In this document: piece by piece, positions 26,113 through 34,680 of the stretch
Layout: every line of letters begins with the position of its first letter
How positions within the stretch are numbered: position 1 is the first letter of the stretch
Assembly (NCBI GenBank): GCA_003856375.1
Contig: CP034120.1
Span: forward strand, 3,219,501-3,283,500
DNA from: Glaciecola amylolytica
GTDB lineage: Bacteria > Bacteroidota > Bacteroidia > Flavobacteriales_D > Crocinitomicaceae
Direction: 5' to 3'
DNA length: 64,000 bases
The notes under the pieces: generated by a model
Database searches by the model: none
The model's input: the letters and a program-made list of their open reading frames with translations, nothing else
What the model was told of the DNA's origin: nothing
Position numbers and translations under genes: made by a program

Positions 26113-26131
26113 TTAATATTCTGTTAACATT
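26113..26131 (+). promoter_or_regulatory. Pho-like box 1
   Basis: TTAATATT, three bases, TTAACATT: two octamers starting 11 bp apart (one mismatch in the first). Equivalent to TTAATA-N5-TTAACA, the pattern of B. subtilis PhoP sites and the 11-bp phasing of PhoB boxes. Nearest to the minus-strand porin unit. Confidence 0.5.
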
Positions 26132-26207
26132 GGAGCTGTTTCTTGCCGTTTTCAGGATCTCATTAAAGGTCATATTTGATGCAAATTTGCCGCCAAAAGA
26201 GGTTTAC

Positions 26208-26226
26208 TTAACATTGAGTTAACATT
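26208..26226 (+). promoter_or_regulatory. Pho-like box 2 (perfect)
   Basis: TTAACATTGAGTTAACATT, an exact direct repeat with 11-bp period, followed by GG. It contains TTAACA-N5-TTAACA, an exact match to the established PhoP box consensus of B. subtilis. It starts 95 bp after box 1. Confidence 0.65.
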
Positions 26227-26301
26227 GGAAAAACTCTAAACACCTCAAACACTGTTATTTTGATTGAAATCCACCGATATTGATCGTTCCGGCCGTCAAC
26301 T

Positions 26302-26320
26302 TTACCATTTCGTTAACATT
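26302..26320 (+). promoter_or_regulatory. Pho-like box 3
   Basis: TTACCATTTCGTTAACATT, 11-bp period with one mismatch in the first half. It starts 94 bp after box 2 and lies 35 bp upstream of the TACATTTG -7 element of the DUF47-pit operon, where an activator could act. Confidence 0.55.
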
Positions 26321-26354
26321 TACATTCAGCGAATCATCCTCTGCAAACTCAAAG

Positions 26355-26362
26355 TACATTTG
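26355..26362 (+). promoter_or_regulatory. -7 element of the DUF47-pit operon
   Basis: TACATTTG, an exact TAnnTTTG match, 27 nt before the ATG at 26390. No -33 TTG at the right distance, as expected for an activator-dependent promoter. Confidence 0.6.
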
Positions 26363-26389
26363 CACCATCAAATATTAAGATTAATAAAA

Positions 26390-27031
26390 ATGGGAATTTT
26401 AAAGTTTTTCTTACCTAAAGACAAAGTATTTTACTCTTTATTTGAAGAAGCATCTCAAAATTTAGAAGCAATTGCTGGAAAATTGGTTCTTTGTGTAAAT
26501 GAATCAGATTACAACAAGAGAGCGACTATCATCAAGGAGATGGAAGATTTAGAGCATCAGAATGATGATTTAACGCACAAGATTTTTGTTGAATTAGGAA
26601 GAAATTTCATTACTCCTTTTGATCGTGAAGATATTCACTCGTTAGCTACATCTTTGGATGATATTGCAGATCATATTTATGCATCTGCAAAGAAGATCAA
26701 CTTCTACAAAGTTATTCCGAATGATGATCAGGGAATTTTGAAAATGGCCGATGCCATTCACGACGCTGTTTTAGCTGTAAATGCTGCCGTAAAAGAGCTT
26801 CGTAATTTGAAAAACACGCAAAAAATCGTTGAGTGTGTCATCAAAATCAATTACGTTGAAAATCAAGCGGATGATATTTTCGATTTAAGTATTGAAAAAT
26901 TGTTTGATTCGGATGTAGATGCTAAAAGTCTGATCAAAAAACGTGAAATCTACCAAATCATGGAGGTTGCAACAGATAAGTGTGAAGATGCAGGAAATGT
27001 AATCGAATCCATTGTTGTAAAATACGCTTAA
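26390..27031 (+). CDS. DUF47 (PhoU-like) accessory protein of the Pi transporter
   Basis: 213 residues from MGILKFFLPKDKVFY. All-helical PhoU-like protein of the DUF47 family, with the conserved metal-binding type segments MEDLEHQNDDLTHKIF (about 48-63) and NYVENQADDIFDLSIEKLF (about 155-173). DUF47 genes commonly precede pit genes and are thought to modulate the transporter. The pit gene starts 25 bp downstream, so they form an operon. The start is chosen because of family length and the -7 box at 26355; the frame is open back to 26264. Confidence 0.9.
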   Translation: MGILKFFLPKDKVFYSLFEEASQNLEAIAGKLVLCVNESDYNKRATIIKEMEDLEHQNDDLTHKIFVELGRNFITPFDREDIHSLATSLDDIADHIYASAKKINFYKVIPNDDQGILKMADAIHDAVLAVNAAVKELRNLKNTQKIVECVIKINYVENQADDIFDLSIEKLFDSDVDAKSLIKKREIYQIMEVATDKCEDAGNVIESIVVKYA

Positions 27032-27056
27032 TACTAATTGGAAAACCAATAAAGAT

Positions 27057-28532
27057 ATGTTTTCATTATTAATCGCCATCATCATTCTTGCGTTATTGTT
27101 TGATTTGGTGAATGGTTTCCATGATGCGGCAAACTCCATCGCTACAGTTGTTTCCACCAAAGTACTGACCCCGTTTCAAGCCGTAGTTTGGGCTGCCTTA
27201 TTCAACGTTGTTGCCTTCTGGGTATTCGATATGAGTGTTGGAAATACGGTAGCAAAAACGGTAGATAACAGCGCCATTGATTTGTACGTAATCCTTTCAG
27301 GTCTTATTGCAGCAATGATTTGGAACTTACTGACCTGGTGGTTGGGAATTCCTTCTTCCTCTTCTCACACCCTGATCGGTGGTTTTGCAGGAGCAGCAGT
27401 AGCCCACGCCGGATTTGATGTAATCGCCTCAGCTGAGATCATTAAAGTAACTTGTTTCATCTTTTTAGCTCCTTTCATCGGTGGTATCATTGCCTTTGTA
27501 ATTGCGCTGATCACGGTGAGCAGGAATTTTGCCAAAAAGATGATTTCCATCCTGATCCTTTCTACCATCACTTATTTCATTATGCACTACATGGTGGAAT
27601 ACCTGGATGTAAAACCGGTGATGATGTGGATCGTTATGGGAATGATCATCTGTTTCATCCTGACTTATACCTGGTATCAGCTCGTTCACGGAAAACGTCA
27701 AACGGCGTTGAAGGAATCCAATATGTACAAAAAATTGCAGTTGCTTTCTTCTGCGGCCTTCTCTTTAGGTCACGGTGGTGCGGATTCGCAAAAAGTAATG
27801 GGAATTATTTGTGCGGCATTGATGGTATTTGCTAATTCACAACGTAACGATCAGGGACAGATTACAGGAGATATTCCTAAAATGTTCCAGATTTCGGAAG
27901 TATTCCAAATTGAGTTTAACGATAAATATGGTCGAAAAGAAAAATTCAAACCGGAATACACCCACAATATCGATTCACTAAAGATTGAAAAAGAAGATCA
28001 TATTTTGATCTACACGAAAGGTGACGATATCTACGATGCGAAAACCCATGAGGTTATTTTCAAAGGGAAACAGTTAAACAAAGACTACCTGGAAGCAGCT
28101 ATTTTTGATAAATATGTCAAGAAAAATGGTGAAATCCGTAAAGGACATAAAATCAAAGCAAAGGTAAACTCCGAAACAATGCCGGGTTGGATTGCTTTCT
28201 CATGTTACCTGATGATTGGTTTGGGAACCATGATGGGAGGATGGAAAATTGTGAAGACAATGGGTACAAAAATCACGAAAGTGACTCCTTTGGAAGGTGT
28301 TTGTGCTGAAACCGCAGGAGCTTTAACCTTGTTTACCGTTTCTAACTTAGGAATTCCGGTTTCTACCACTCATACCATTACAGGTTCCATTATCGGAGTT
28401 GGAGCTACCAAACGACTAAGTGCTGTTCGCTGGGGAGTTACCATCAACTTGTTATGGGCATGGATTTTGACTATTCCGGTTTCAGGATTGTTAGCTGCAG
28501 GAATTTACTATCTTTCATTGCTATTCCATTAA
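27057..28532 (+). CDS. pit: Low-affinity inorganic phosphate transporter, PiT family
   Basis: A 491-residue proton- or cation-coupled phosphate symporter. The two inverted PiT signature halves are visible: LVNGFHDAANSIATVVSTKVL (about 14-34) and ETAGALTLFTVSNLGIPVSTTHT (about 420-442), the latter followed by GVGATKRLSAVRWG. About ten membrane helices flank a hydrophilic cytoplasmic domain at roughly 270-370. Downstream of the DUF47 gene in one operon. A terminator follows at 28553. Confidence 0.95.
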   Translation: MFSLLIAIIILALLFDLVNGFHDAANSIATVVSTKVLTPFQAVVWAALFNVVAFWVFDMSVGNTVAKTVDNSAIDLYVILSGLIAAMIWNLLTWWLGIPSSSSHTLIGGFAGAAVAHAGFDVIASAEIIKVTCFIFLAPFIGGIIAFVIALITVSRNFAKKMISILILSTITYFIMHYMVEYLDVKPVMMWIVMGMIICFILTYTWYQLVHGKRQTALKESNMYKKLQLLSSAAFSLGHGGADSQKVMGIICAALMVFANSQRNDQGQITGDIPKMFQISEVFQIEFNDKYGRKEKFKPEYTHNIDSLKIEKEDHILIYTKGDDIYDAKTHEVIFKGKQLNKDYLEAAIFDKYVKKNGEIRKGHKIKAKVNSETMPGWIAFSCYLMIGLGTMMGGWKIVKTMGTKITKVTPLEGVCAETAGALTLFTVSNLGIPVSTTHTITGSIIGVGATKRLSAVRWGVTINLLWAWILTIPVSGLLAAGIYYLSLLFH

Positions 28533-28552
28533 ACTAATTAATTTACGAAATG

Positions 28553-28586
28553 AAACTCTCATCGGATGCGGTGAGAGTTTTTTTTT
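28553..28586 (+). terminator. Intrinsic terminator after pit
   Basis: AAACTCTCA (28553-28561) pairs with TGAGAGTTT (28572-28580) across a 10-nt loop, followed by a T run to 28586. Confidence 0.88.
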
Positions 28587-28632
28587 GTAACCAATTAATT
28601 GAAAGCTCATTAATAGACCCAAACTTATCCTT

Positions 28633-29571
28633 ATGAGAATAGCTATCCTATCTGTTTTTCTAATTGCAATCAGCATCTTTTTTTCATTCTCCAAACCGAA
28701 ATACTCCATTCCGAATTTAGGACGAATGAAAAAAACACTCAAACAGGTTTGCGTTTACGTTCCTCCCGGAAAAACAGTAGTCGATAGTAACACCGTTGTT
28801 TGTGCCGGGTTCTTCATGTCAAAAACCGAAATTTGCAATTCTCAATACACCGAATACCTCCTGTACTTGAAAAAGAGAGGAAAAATGAATGAATACAACG
28901 CAGCACTTCCTGATACAGCGAAGTGGCACAATTGGGGAGGATACAACTTTAAAAACACAAAATACACCGATTATTATTTCAATCATCCGGCATACAGGGA
29001 TTATCCGGTAGTGAATATTACACGTGAACAAGCAGAACATTTCTGTGAATGGCTGACTGAGCGATGGAGAAACTACAGTGGAAATGAAACAGTCCTTTTT
29101 CGTCTGCCGACAAGAGCAGAATTTCTTCGCGCTGCGAATGGAAGCAGTTTGGACAGACCTTACGCCTGGAGCTCTCCTTATTTAAGAAACGAGAAAGGAG
29201 AATTTCAAGGCAACTTCTTAACCATTGGAGCCGGCGTTATTTCAAGAGATACACTATCAGGAAAACTGATTGTGATGAGTACTCCATATGATCTTTTAGG
29301 GAATGGCGGAAGTTATGCAGACATTACTGCACCCGTTCAGTCCTACTGGCCAAACGAATTCGGGATTTATCATTTAAACGGAAATGTTGCAGAAATGGTA
29401 GAAGAAAAGGACTTAGCTGTTGGCGGAGACTGGACTTCACCCGGGTATGATATCCGGAACCAAAGCACCAAAAAGTTTACGGAAGCAAATCCAACAGTTG
29501 GTTTCAGAATGGTGATGACCTTTGTTGAAAGTGAAAATGTAACTGGAAAAATGAAAAGAAAACTGCGCTGA
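28633..29571 (+). CDS. Exported FGE/SUMF1-domain protein
   Basis: A 312-residue protein with an N-terminal hydrophobic segment (MRIAILSVFLIAISIFFSFS) and a formylglycine-generating-enzyme-like domain: FFMSKTEICNSQYTEYL, YPVVNITREQAEHFCEWL, FRLPTRAEFLRAANG, LNGNVAEMVEE, AVGGDWTSPGYD and GFRMVM. GldJ and GldK of the gliding/T9SS machine share this fold, but they are longer lipoproteins and no lipobox cysteine is seen here. The catalytic cysteine pair of true FGE enzymes is not evident, so it is probably structural or binding. Confidence 0.8.
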   Translation: MRIAILSVFLIAISIFFSFSKPKYSIPNLGRMKKTLKQVCVYVPPGKTVVDSNTVVCAGFFMSKTEICNSQYTEYLLYLKKRGKMNEYNAALPDTAKWHNWGGYNFKNTKYTDYYFNHPAYRDYPVVNITREQAEHFCEWLTERWRNYSGNETVLFRLPTRAEFLRAANGSSLDRPYAWSSPYLRNEKGEFQGNFLTIGAGVISRDTLSGKLIVMSTPYDLLGNGGSYADITAPVQSYWPNEFGIYHLNGNVAEMVEEKDLAVGGDWTSPGYDIRNQSTKKFTEANPTVGFRMVMTFVESENVTGKMKRKLR

Positions 29572-29619
29572 CACTTATTTCTATCGAAAGCTTTGCTTTC
29601 TCTTGTTTTCAATTTGAGC

Positions 29620-29627
29620 TATATTTG
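29620..29627 (+). promoter_or_regulatory. -7 element before the pyrophosphohydrolase gene
   Basis: TATATTTG, an exact TAnnTTTG match, 16 nt before ATG 29644. It lies inside a longer open frame and so argues for the internal start. Confidence 0.5.
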
Positions 29628-29643
29628 TGAAAACACCATAAAA

Positions 29644-30036
29644 ATGACACTCAAAGAAACCATTTCAGCAGTTGAAACGTTCCATAATGCTTTCAACATT
29701 CCGAATAATTACGAACCGACAGCTCAGTTATCAGAAGCAGATATTACACTTCGCTATAACCTGATGAAGGAGGAAAACGAAGAATACCTGGAAGCTGCAA
29801 AAAATGGTGATCTGGTAGAAATTGCGGATGCTTTGGGTGATCAATTGTACATTTTATGCGGAACAATCTTAAAACACGGACTTCAGGATAAAATTGCAGA
29901 GGTATTTGCCGAGATTCAGCGCTCAAACATGAGTAAACTCGACGCAGACGGAAATCCGATTTACAGAGAAGACGGAAAAGTTCTGAAATCAGAATTGTAT
30001 TTCAAACCAAATATCCAATCGGTTCTTGAGAAATAA
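29644..30036 (+). CDS. MazG-like nucleoside triphosphate pyrophosphohydrolase
   Basis: 130 residues from MTLKETISAVETFHNAF. All-alpha NTP pyrophosphatase pattern with the metal-binding EEENEEYLEA-type motif (MKEENEEYLEAAKNGD, about 43-58) and EIADALGDQLYILCGT (about 60-75). The substrate is not predictable; relatives clear non-canonical or damaged nucleotides. The frame is open further upstream, but the family match and the -7 box favour this start. The NUDIX gene begins immediately after its stop. Confidence 0.85.
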   Translation: MTLKETISAVETFHNAFNIPNNYEPTAQLSEADITLRYNLMKEENEEYLEAAKNGDLVEIADALGDQLYILCGTILKHGLQDKIAEVFAEIQRSNMSKLDADGNPIYREDGKVLKSELYFKPNIQSVLEK

Positions 30037-30037
30037 C

Positions 30038-30466
30038 ATGCGCCGTTTCAATATCCGGATCTATGGCGTTTGCATCAACGAACGAAATGAAGTATTGCTT
30101 TCAGATGAATCCTACCGGGGTTTAAATTTTACAAAATTTCCCGGTGGAGGACTGGAATTCGGAGAAGGAACCATTGATTGCCTGAAACGTGAATTTCAGG
30201 AAGAATTCGGTTTGGAAATCGAAGTGGACAGCTTGTTTTATCTCACCGACTTTTTTCAGGTTTCTGCATTTTCTGAAAACGATCAGGTGATTTCGATTTA
30301 TTATTTGATCCGGGCAGATTTGCATTCATTAGATCAATTAACTAAAAATCAGACAAGCGTCGAAAAACTTCATTGGGTCAATCTTTCTGAACTCAACAAA
30401 GAATCCGTGACTTTACCAATTGATCAAATTGTAGCGCAGAAATTAATTGACAATGGAGGACGCTAA
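30038..30466 (+). CDS. NUDIX hydrolase
   Basis: 142 residues from the ATG at 30038. A perfect NUDIX box spans residues 37-59 (G37, E43, R51-E52-F53, E55-E56, G58). The substrate is a nucleoside diphosphate linked to another moiety, identity unknown. A TTG start at 30026 in the same frame is possible but would overlap the preceding gene and adds no conserved sequence. It follows the MazG-like gene directly, a pairing that suggests nucleotide-pool cleaning. Confidence 0.88.
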   Translation: MRRFNIRIYGVCINERNEVLLSDESYRGLNFTKFPGGGLEFGEGTIDCLKREFQEEFGLEIEVDSLFYLTDFFQVSAFSENDQVISIYYLIRADLHSLDQLTKNQTSVEKLHWVNLSELNKESVTLPIDQIVAQKLIDNGGR

Positions 30467-30481
30467 AATTGAAACGACTTT

Positions 30482-31681
30482 TCAATCGTTATCCTTCGGA
30501 AGCACAAAATATTTCTCCTTCAATCGATCGTAATCAACGGCATAATAAACCTTCAATAAAGCTGTGTAATAATTGTAAGGTTTATGCTGAAGCAAGGTTT
30601 TCTGTGGTTTGTAAACGCTTTTATTTTCAAAAACTCCGTTTGCATCCCGTTTGTAGGTTCGCATCAGGGAATCATTTTTCAAAATACTGGAATCTTTCAG
30701 CTCAAGCGGATAAGCCGTCGGCGGAATTAAGATCGGAACAGATGTGTGCATAAAATTGGATTCATCCCGGTAGCGCGGCATTCGGAAATCACCGATCAGT
30801 TTAGCCAGTTCTCCCTGCACATTGTTCGAAAAGGAATGATTGAATTTAATGATTCTTCCGCCCATCATACTTAAAACTCCTTCCTTCACACTTTCTTTGA
30901 AACTGAAATTTTCCCTGTCGAACAACAAGGTCTGCGCGTTACTTTTCCAAAAAGTTGAATCGTTGTATGAAACAGGCATTTTCGGAACCATATCTTCGGG
31001 ATTGTGAATCAAAAAGCTGAAACCGGGATCTACAAATCGTCTTTGATATTCCTGTGCAAAGGCTTTGTTTCCAATCATCGGATTGGCAAAAGCATACACT
31101 TTGAAGGTGTTTTTCGGATTCAATTTATTTTTTGGCAAAAACTGCAGATATGCTCTCGTCATTTGGGCCAAAGCGCCACCCTGTGAATGTCCGGTGATGT
31201 AAATAGTGTAAATTCCCTTTTTATTCAGGTTTTGAATTTGCTGCAATACATCTTCCGCATAATAGGACAAAGCCAGAATGTATCCGGCATGAATCGCTGC
31301 ATCGGCATTTTCAGCACAGGTATAAAGAAAAGCCGTTTCACCTTTGTAAATAGTATCTTTTGCCGGAACCAAAGAGGAATACACATTCTCCAGCCAGCTC
31401 GATTTCTTGTCGGTAGAGCCTCTGAAATGAATCACTGCTTTTGTTCCGGATTGGTGAACATACACCTGAAATTTATTGTCCATTCCAACTTCCGGAGATG
31501 TGTAAATTCTGGAATAATCGGGTGGAATGATCGCCTCATCGGATTCATACAAATCCAAATAGGTAAAAGAATTGCAAATTTGAATCAAATCGCGGGCTTC
31601 TTTTGCATCAAATCCAGCTGTGTGCTGAGCCGATACATTCATAGAAACGCTTGTTAAAAGCAACAGCAGCAGTCTGTTCAT
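30482..31681 (-). CDS. Secreted class 3 lipase-like alpha/beta hydrolase
   Basis: 399 residues with signal peptide MNRLLLLLLTSVSMNVSAQ. Fungal-type (class 3) lipase fold: VIHFRGSTDKKSSWLEN near 83-99 and the nucleophile elbow GHSQGGALAQ at 164-173 with Ser166. A downstream aspartate (NPEDMVPKMP) and a later His (FNHSFSNN) could complete the triad. The C-terminal 100 residues are of unknown function. Substrate is unknown. Convergent with the NUDIX gene, 15 bp apart. Confidence 0.82.
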   Translation of the reverse strand: MNRLLLLLLTSVSMNVSAQHTAGFDAKEARDLIQICNSFTYLDLYESDEAIIPPDYSRIYTSPEVGMDNKFQVYVHQSGTKAVIHFRGSTDKKSSWLENVYSSLVPAKDTIYKGETAFLYTCAENADAAIHAGYILALSYYAEDVLQQIQNLNKKGIYTIYITGHSQGGALAQMTRAYLQFLPKNKLNPKNTFKVYAFANPMIGNKAFAQEYQRRFVDPGFSFLIHNPEDMVPKMPVSYNDSTFWKSNAQTLLFDRENFSFKESVKEGVLSMMGGRIIKFNHSFSNNVQGELAKLIGDFRMPRYRDESNFMHTSVPILIPPTAYPLELKDSSILKNDSLMRTYKRDANGVFENKSVYKPQKTLLQHKPYNYYTALLKVYYAVDYDRLKEKYFVLPKDND

Positions 31682-31766
31682 ACTTATCTTGATTGGAGAT
31701 TCTACTCTGATAAAGCAAAAATCGTTCCCCGGTTACATCTTCAATCGCAATCCGACATCAACCGGA

Positions 31767-32096
31767 TTAATCGAGCAGCTTTTTATTCTCTTTATGCCGG
31801 GTCGCATCTCTTCCCGTTTTCTTAGCCATATTTTTCTCCAAAGCTTCCTCCAGATCAACTCCTGTTTGGTTCGCAAGACAGATCAATACAAACAAAACAT
31901 CTGCCAGTTCATCTCCCAAATCTTTGCCTTTGTCGCTTTCCTTTTCGCTTTGCTCGCCGTATCTGCGCGCAATGATCCGTGCAACTTCGCCCACTTCTTC
32001 CGTCAGCATGGCCATGTTTGTCAACTCATTGAAATAACGAACTCCCACTTCTTTGATCCACTGATCTACTTTTTTCTGTGCTTCTGAAATTTCCAT
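31767..32096 (-). CDS. MazG-like nucleotide pyrophosphohydrolase
   Basis: 109 residues with the MazG core: MLTEEVGEVARIIARRYGEQ (EExxE motif) and KDLGDELADVLFVLICLANQ (ExxD-like motif), ending in KKTGRDATRHKENKKLLD. Hydrolyses nucleoside triphosphates to monophosphates. Its ATG shares one base with the stop of dtd (32096), so the two are co-transcribed downstream of rsgA. Confidence 0.88.
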   Translation of the reverse strand: MEISEAQKKVDQWIKEVGVRYFNELTNMAMLTEEVGEVARIIARRYGEQSEKESDKGKDLGDELADVLFVLICLANQTGVDLEEALEKNMAKKTGRDATRHKENKKLLD

Positions 32097-32548
32097 TATT
32101 CTCTGTTTTTTGAATCTATTGTAATCGTAACCGGACCGTCGTTAATCAAAGCCACTTTCATGTCGGCTCCGAAAATCCCTGCTTCCACTTTCTTCCCCAA
32201 CTGCACAGCAGCTTTTTGAATAAACGATTCGTACAAAGGAATGGCTTGCTCGGGGCGTGCTGCTGCAATAAAACTTGGTCTGTTTCCTTTTTTTGTTGAG
32301 GCGTGAAGAGTAAACTGACTTACGACCAGTAATCCGCCGTCGATATCCTGAAGGGAACAATTCATTTTTCCGTCTTCATCTGAAAAAATTCGCATTTGGA
32401 TCAGCTTCTGAACCAGCCAATCACTGTCTTCTTCCGAATCAGCTTGTTCAATTCCCAGCAGGACGAGAAGTCCCTGATTAATTGCTCCGGTGATTTTATT
32501 TTCCACAGTGACACTTGCCTGGGAAACCCGTTGTATGACTAGTCGCAT
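32096..32548 (-). CDS. dtd: D-aminoacyl-tRNA deacylase Dtd
   Basis: Removes D-amino acids (and glycine from tRNA-Ala) mischarged on tRNA. 150 residues with the N-terminal [25 protein letters not shown] near 78 and the cross-subunit motif NDGPVTI near 137-143. Length is standard. The invariant Gly-Pro is present. Confidence 0.94.
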   Translation of the reverse strand: MRLVIQRVSQASVTVENKITGAINQGLLVLLGIEQADSEEDSDWLVQKLIQMRIFSDEDGKMNCSLQDIDGGLLVVSQFTLHASTKKGNRPSFIAAARPEQAIPLYESFIQKAAVQLGKKVEAGIFGADMKVALINDGPVTITIDSKNRE

Positions 32549-32624
32549 GGCTTAAAGATACGGATTATGTCAATTTTACTGACCCAATATTGGGAAATTG
32601 GGAAATTTCTTTTTTGAAAGCTCA

Positions 32625-33584
32625 TTATTCCAGCCCCCGCTTATTCCTGCGGTGAACGTCTTCATCATCACCGGTCATCAGCTGCAAATAAGTGAAATAC
32701 CGGCTTTCATAAATTTCTCCGCTTTTCACCGCTTCTTTCACTGCACAAGCGGGTTCGTTCAGATGCTGGCAATTGTGAAACCTGCATGCGCCAATCAGTT
32801 CACGCATTTCAGGGAAGTAGTGCGAAATCACCTCTTTTTCCAGATCCACAATTCCAAAAGCTCTGATTCCGGGTGTATCGATGATGAAACCTCCGGATTG
32901 CAACGGATGCATTTCCGCAAAAGTAGTGGTGTGCTGACCTTGATGGTGAGCCGATGATATTTCTCCGACACGCAAATCCAATTCCGGGTCCAATGCGTTT
33001 ACCAAGGTACTTTTCCCCGTTCCGGAATGTCCGGCAATCATCACTTGCTTGTCTTTGATTTCTTCTCTCAAAAATTGCACATCCGAATCATTCGTTGCCG
33101 AAATAGCATGACAAGGATAACCAATCGATTCGTACATGAACATAATTGCTTTCAGATCCATCAAGGCTTCGTCATCCAGTAAATCGACCTTGTTAAAAAT
33201 AAGGCTTGTCGGAATCCGAAACGATTCTGCTGCAACCAGAAAGCGGTCGATGAAAACGAAATGTGTTTCCGGAAATTTCAGCGTCACCATTAAATAAGCC
33301 CGATCGATATTTGCCGCCAGAATGTGCATTTGCTTGCTGAGATTCGTACTCTTCCGGACGATGTAATTTTCCCGGATTTCGTAATCCACGATCACGCGTT
33401 TTCCTTCCTCGTCAATTTTCGGATCCAGAATCACGATGTCGCCAACAGCAATCGGATTGGTTGTTTTCAATCCTTCCAGACGCAATCTTCCACGAATCCG
33501 GCATTCCACAACTTCTCCATTCGGCATCAAAACCTGATACCATTTCCCCGTTGATTTCAAAACTCTTCCGCGAAGATCACTCAT
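32625..33584 (-). CDS. rsgA: Ribosome small subunit-dependent GTPase RsgA
   Basis: Late 30S maturation GTPase. 319 residues from MSDLRGRVLKSTG. Circularly permuted G motifs: NKVD (131-134) before the P-loop GHSGTGKST (185-193) and DTPGI (236-240). Zinc site: C267, C272, H274 and C280 near the C-terminus. N-terminal OB-fold. The frame is open to 33617, but the ATG at 33584 matches family starts. Start of a minus-strand cluster with dtd and the MazG-like gene (gap 76 bp). Confidence 0.94.
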   Translation of the reverse strand: MSDLRGRVLKSTGKWYQVLMPNGEVVECRIRGRLRLEGLKTTNPIAVGDIVILDPKIDEEGKRVIVDYEIRENYIVRKSTNLSKQMHILAANIDRAYLMVTLKFPETHFVFIDRFLVAAESFRIPTSLIFNKVDLLDDEALMDLKAIMFMYESIGYPCHAISATNDSDVQFLREEIKDKQVMIAGHSGTGKSTLVNALDPELDLRVGEISSAHHQGQHTTTFAEMHPLQSGGFIIDTPGIRAFGIVDLEKEVISHYFPEMRELIGACRFHNCQHLNEPACAVKEAVKSGEIYESRYFTYLQLMTGDDEDVHRRNKRGLE

Positions 33585-33715
33585 GAGTGTAAAATTACGG
33601 AAAGCAATCAAAAACAATCGTCAAACCATCATTTATATCTCATTTTGATCTGTGCTTTCCCAAAACCAACGTTATTCCGATCTCATTCGTTATCTTCGTA
33701 GCCAAAGTTTTTAGT

Positions 33716-34618
33716 ATGTCGATTGAAGTAAAGAACCTTTCCAAATATTACGGTGAACAAGCAGCTGTGAACGATATTACTTTTTCCGTCGGAAAAGGTG
33801 AAATCATCGGTTTCTTAGGACCAAATGGTGCGGGAAAATCGACGACGATGAAAATGATTACCGGATTTATTCCTGCTACGGAAGGAAGCATCAGCGTGTG
33901 CGGCATTCCCGTTTCCGTTGATTCAACCGAAACCAGAAAACGAATCGGTTATCTTCCCGAAAACAATCCTTTGTATCTGGACATGTATGTGAAAGAATAC
34001 CTGGAATTTGTAGGGAAGATTTACAAGGTGAAAAACATCAGGGAACGGGTAAAAGAAATGATCCAGTTGGTTGGTCTGGAAGTTGAGCAGAACAAAAAAA
34101 TCGGGATGCTTTCCAAAGGTTATCGTCAACGTGTTGGTTTGGCTCAGGCCATCATTCACAATCCGGACGTATTGATTCTGGATGAACCGACTTCGGGTCT
34201 GGATCCGAACCAATTGGTTGAAATCCGCGAATTGATCAGACGAATCGGGAAAGAAAAAACGGTGATGCTGTCTACTCACATCTTACCGGAAGTAGAAGCA
34301 ATTTGCGACCGCGTAATTATCATCCGTAAAGGAAAACTGGTTGCCGACAATTTAGCTTCGAACCTGCAAATGGCTACGGATACACAAGTTGTTTACGCCG
34401 AATTTGATGGAACGATTGCCAAAAACTTACTTCAAAAAATTCCAGGAGTTTCGAAAATCGAACGTGTTTCCGATTCCAAATACCTCATCGAAAGTCAATC
34501 TGTGGATGATTTGCGTAAAACAGTTGCACAATTTGCTCAACAGCACAATTTGCTTGTCCTGACTTTACGTACGGAAGAAAAATCATTGGAAGAAGTCTTC
34601 AAAACGCTTACAAAATAA
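33716..34618 (+). CDS. gldA: Gliding-associated ABC transporter ATP-binding subunit GldA
   Basis: 300-residue ABC ATPase with Walker A GPNGAGKST (35-43), signature LSKGYRQRVGLAQA, Walker B VLILDEP and a C-terminal extension with TEEKSLEEVFKTLTK. Length and opening MSIEVKNLSKYYGEQAAVNDI fit GldA of Flavobacteriia, which works with GldF and GldG. Neither gldF nor gldG is next to it here, as is common for gldA. A terminator follows at 34636. Confidence 0.85.
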   Translation: MSIEVKNLSKYYGEQAAVNDITFSVGKGEIIGFLGPNGAGKSTTMKMITGFIPATEGSISVCGIPVSVDSTETRKRIGYLPENNPLYLDMYVKEYLEFVGKIYKVKNIRERVKEMIQLVGLEVEQNKKIGMLSKGYRQRVGLAQAIIHNPDVLILDEPTSGLDPNQLVEIRELIRRIGKEKTVMLSTHILPEVEAICDRVIIIRKGKLVADNLASNLQMATDTQVVYAEFDGTIAKNLLQKIPGVSKIERVSDSKYLIESQSVDDLRKTVAQFAQQHNLLVLTLRTEEKSLEEVFKTLTK

Positions 34619-34635
34619 GTGTTCATACCATACTG

Positions 34636-34664
34636 AAAAGGCTCAACAAAACGTTGAGCCTTTT
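34636..34664. terminator. Bidirectional intrinsic terminator
   Basis: AAAAGGCTCAAC (34636-34647), loop AAAAC, GTTGAGCCTTTT (34653-34664). It lies between the convergent gldA and aquaporin genes. Confidence 0.9.
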
Positions 34665-34680
34665 TCATATTCTGTCGTTT

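Larger units (their letters stand above)
26033..26389. promoter_or_regulatory. Divergent control region of the phosphate island
   Basis: About 357 bp without a gene, separating the porin side (minus) from DUF47-pit (plus). It contains three 11-bp-period direct repeats of TTAACATT type at 26113, 26208 and 26302 and a -7 box at 26355. A frame extending upstream to 26264 is open but covers these sites and is not believed. Confidence 0.6.

Noticed and set aside
26264-26389. N-terminal extension of the DUF47 protein
   Set aside because: Covers Pho-like box 3 and the promoter; family members start at MGILKFF.
30469-30753. 94-codon plus-strand frame after the NUDIX gene
   Set aside because: Antisense to the end of the lipase gene with unremarkable composition.
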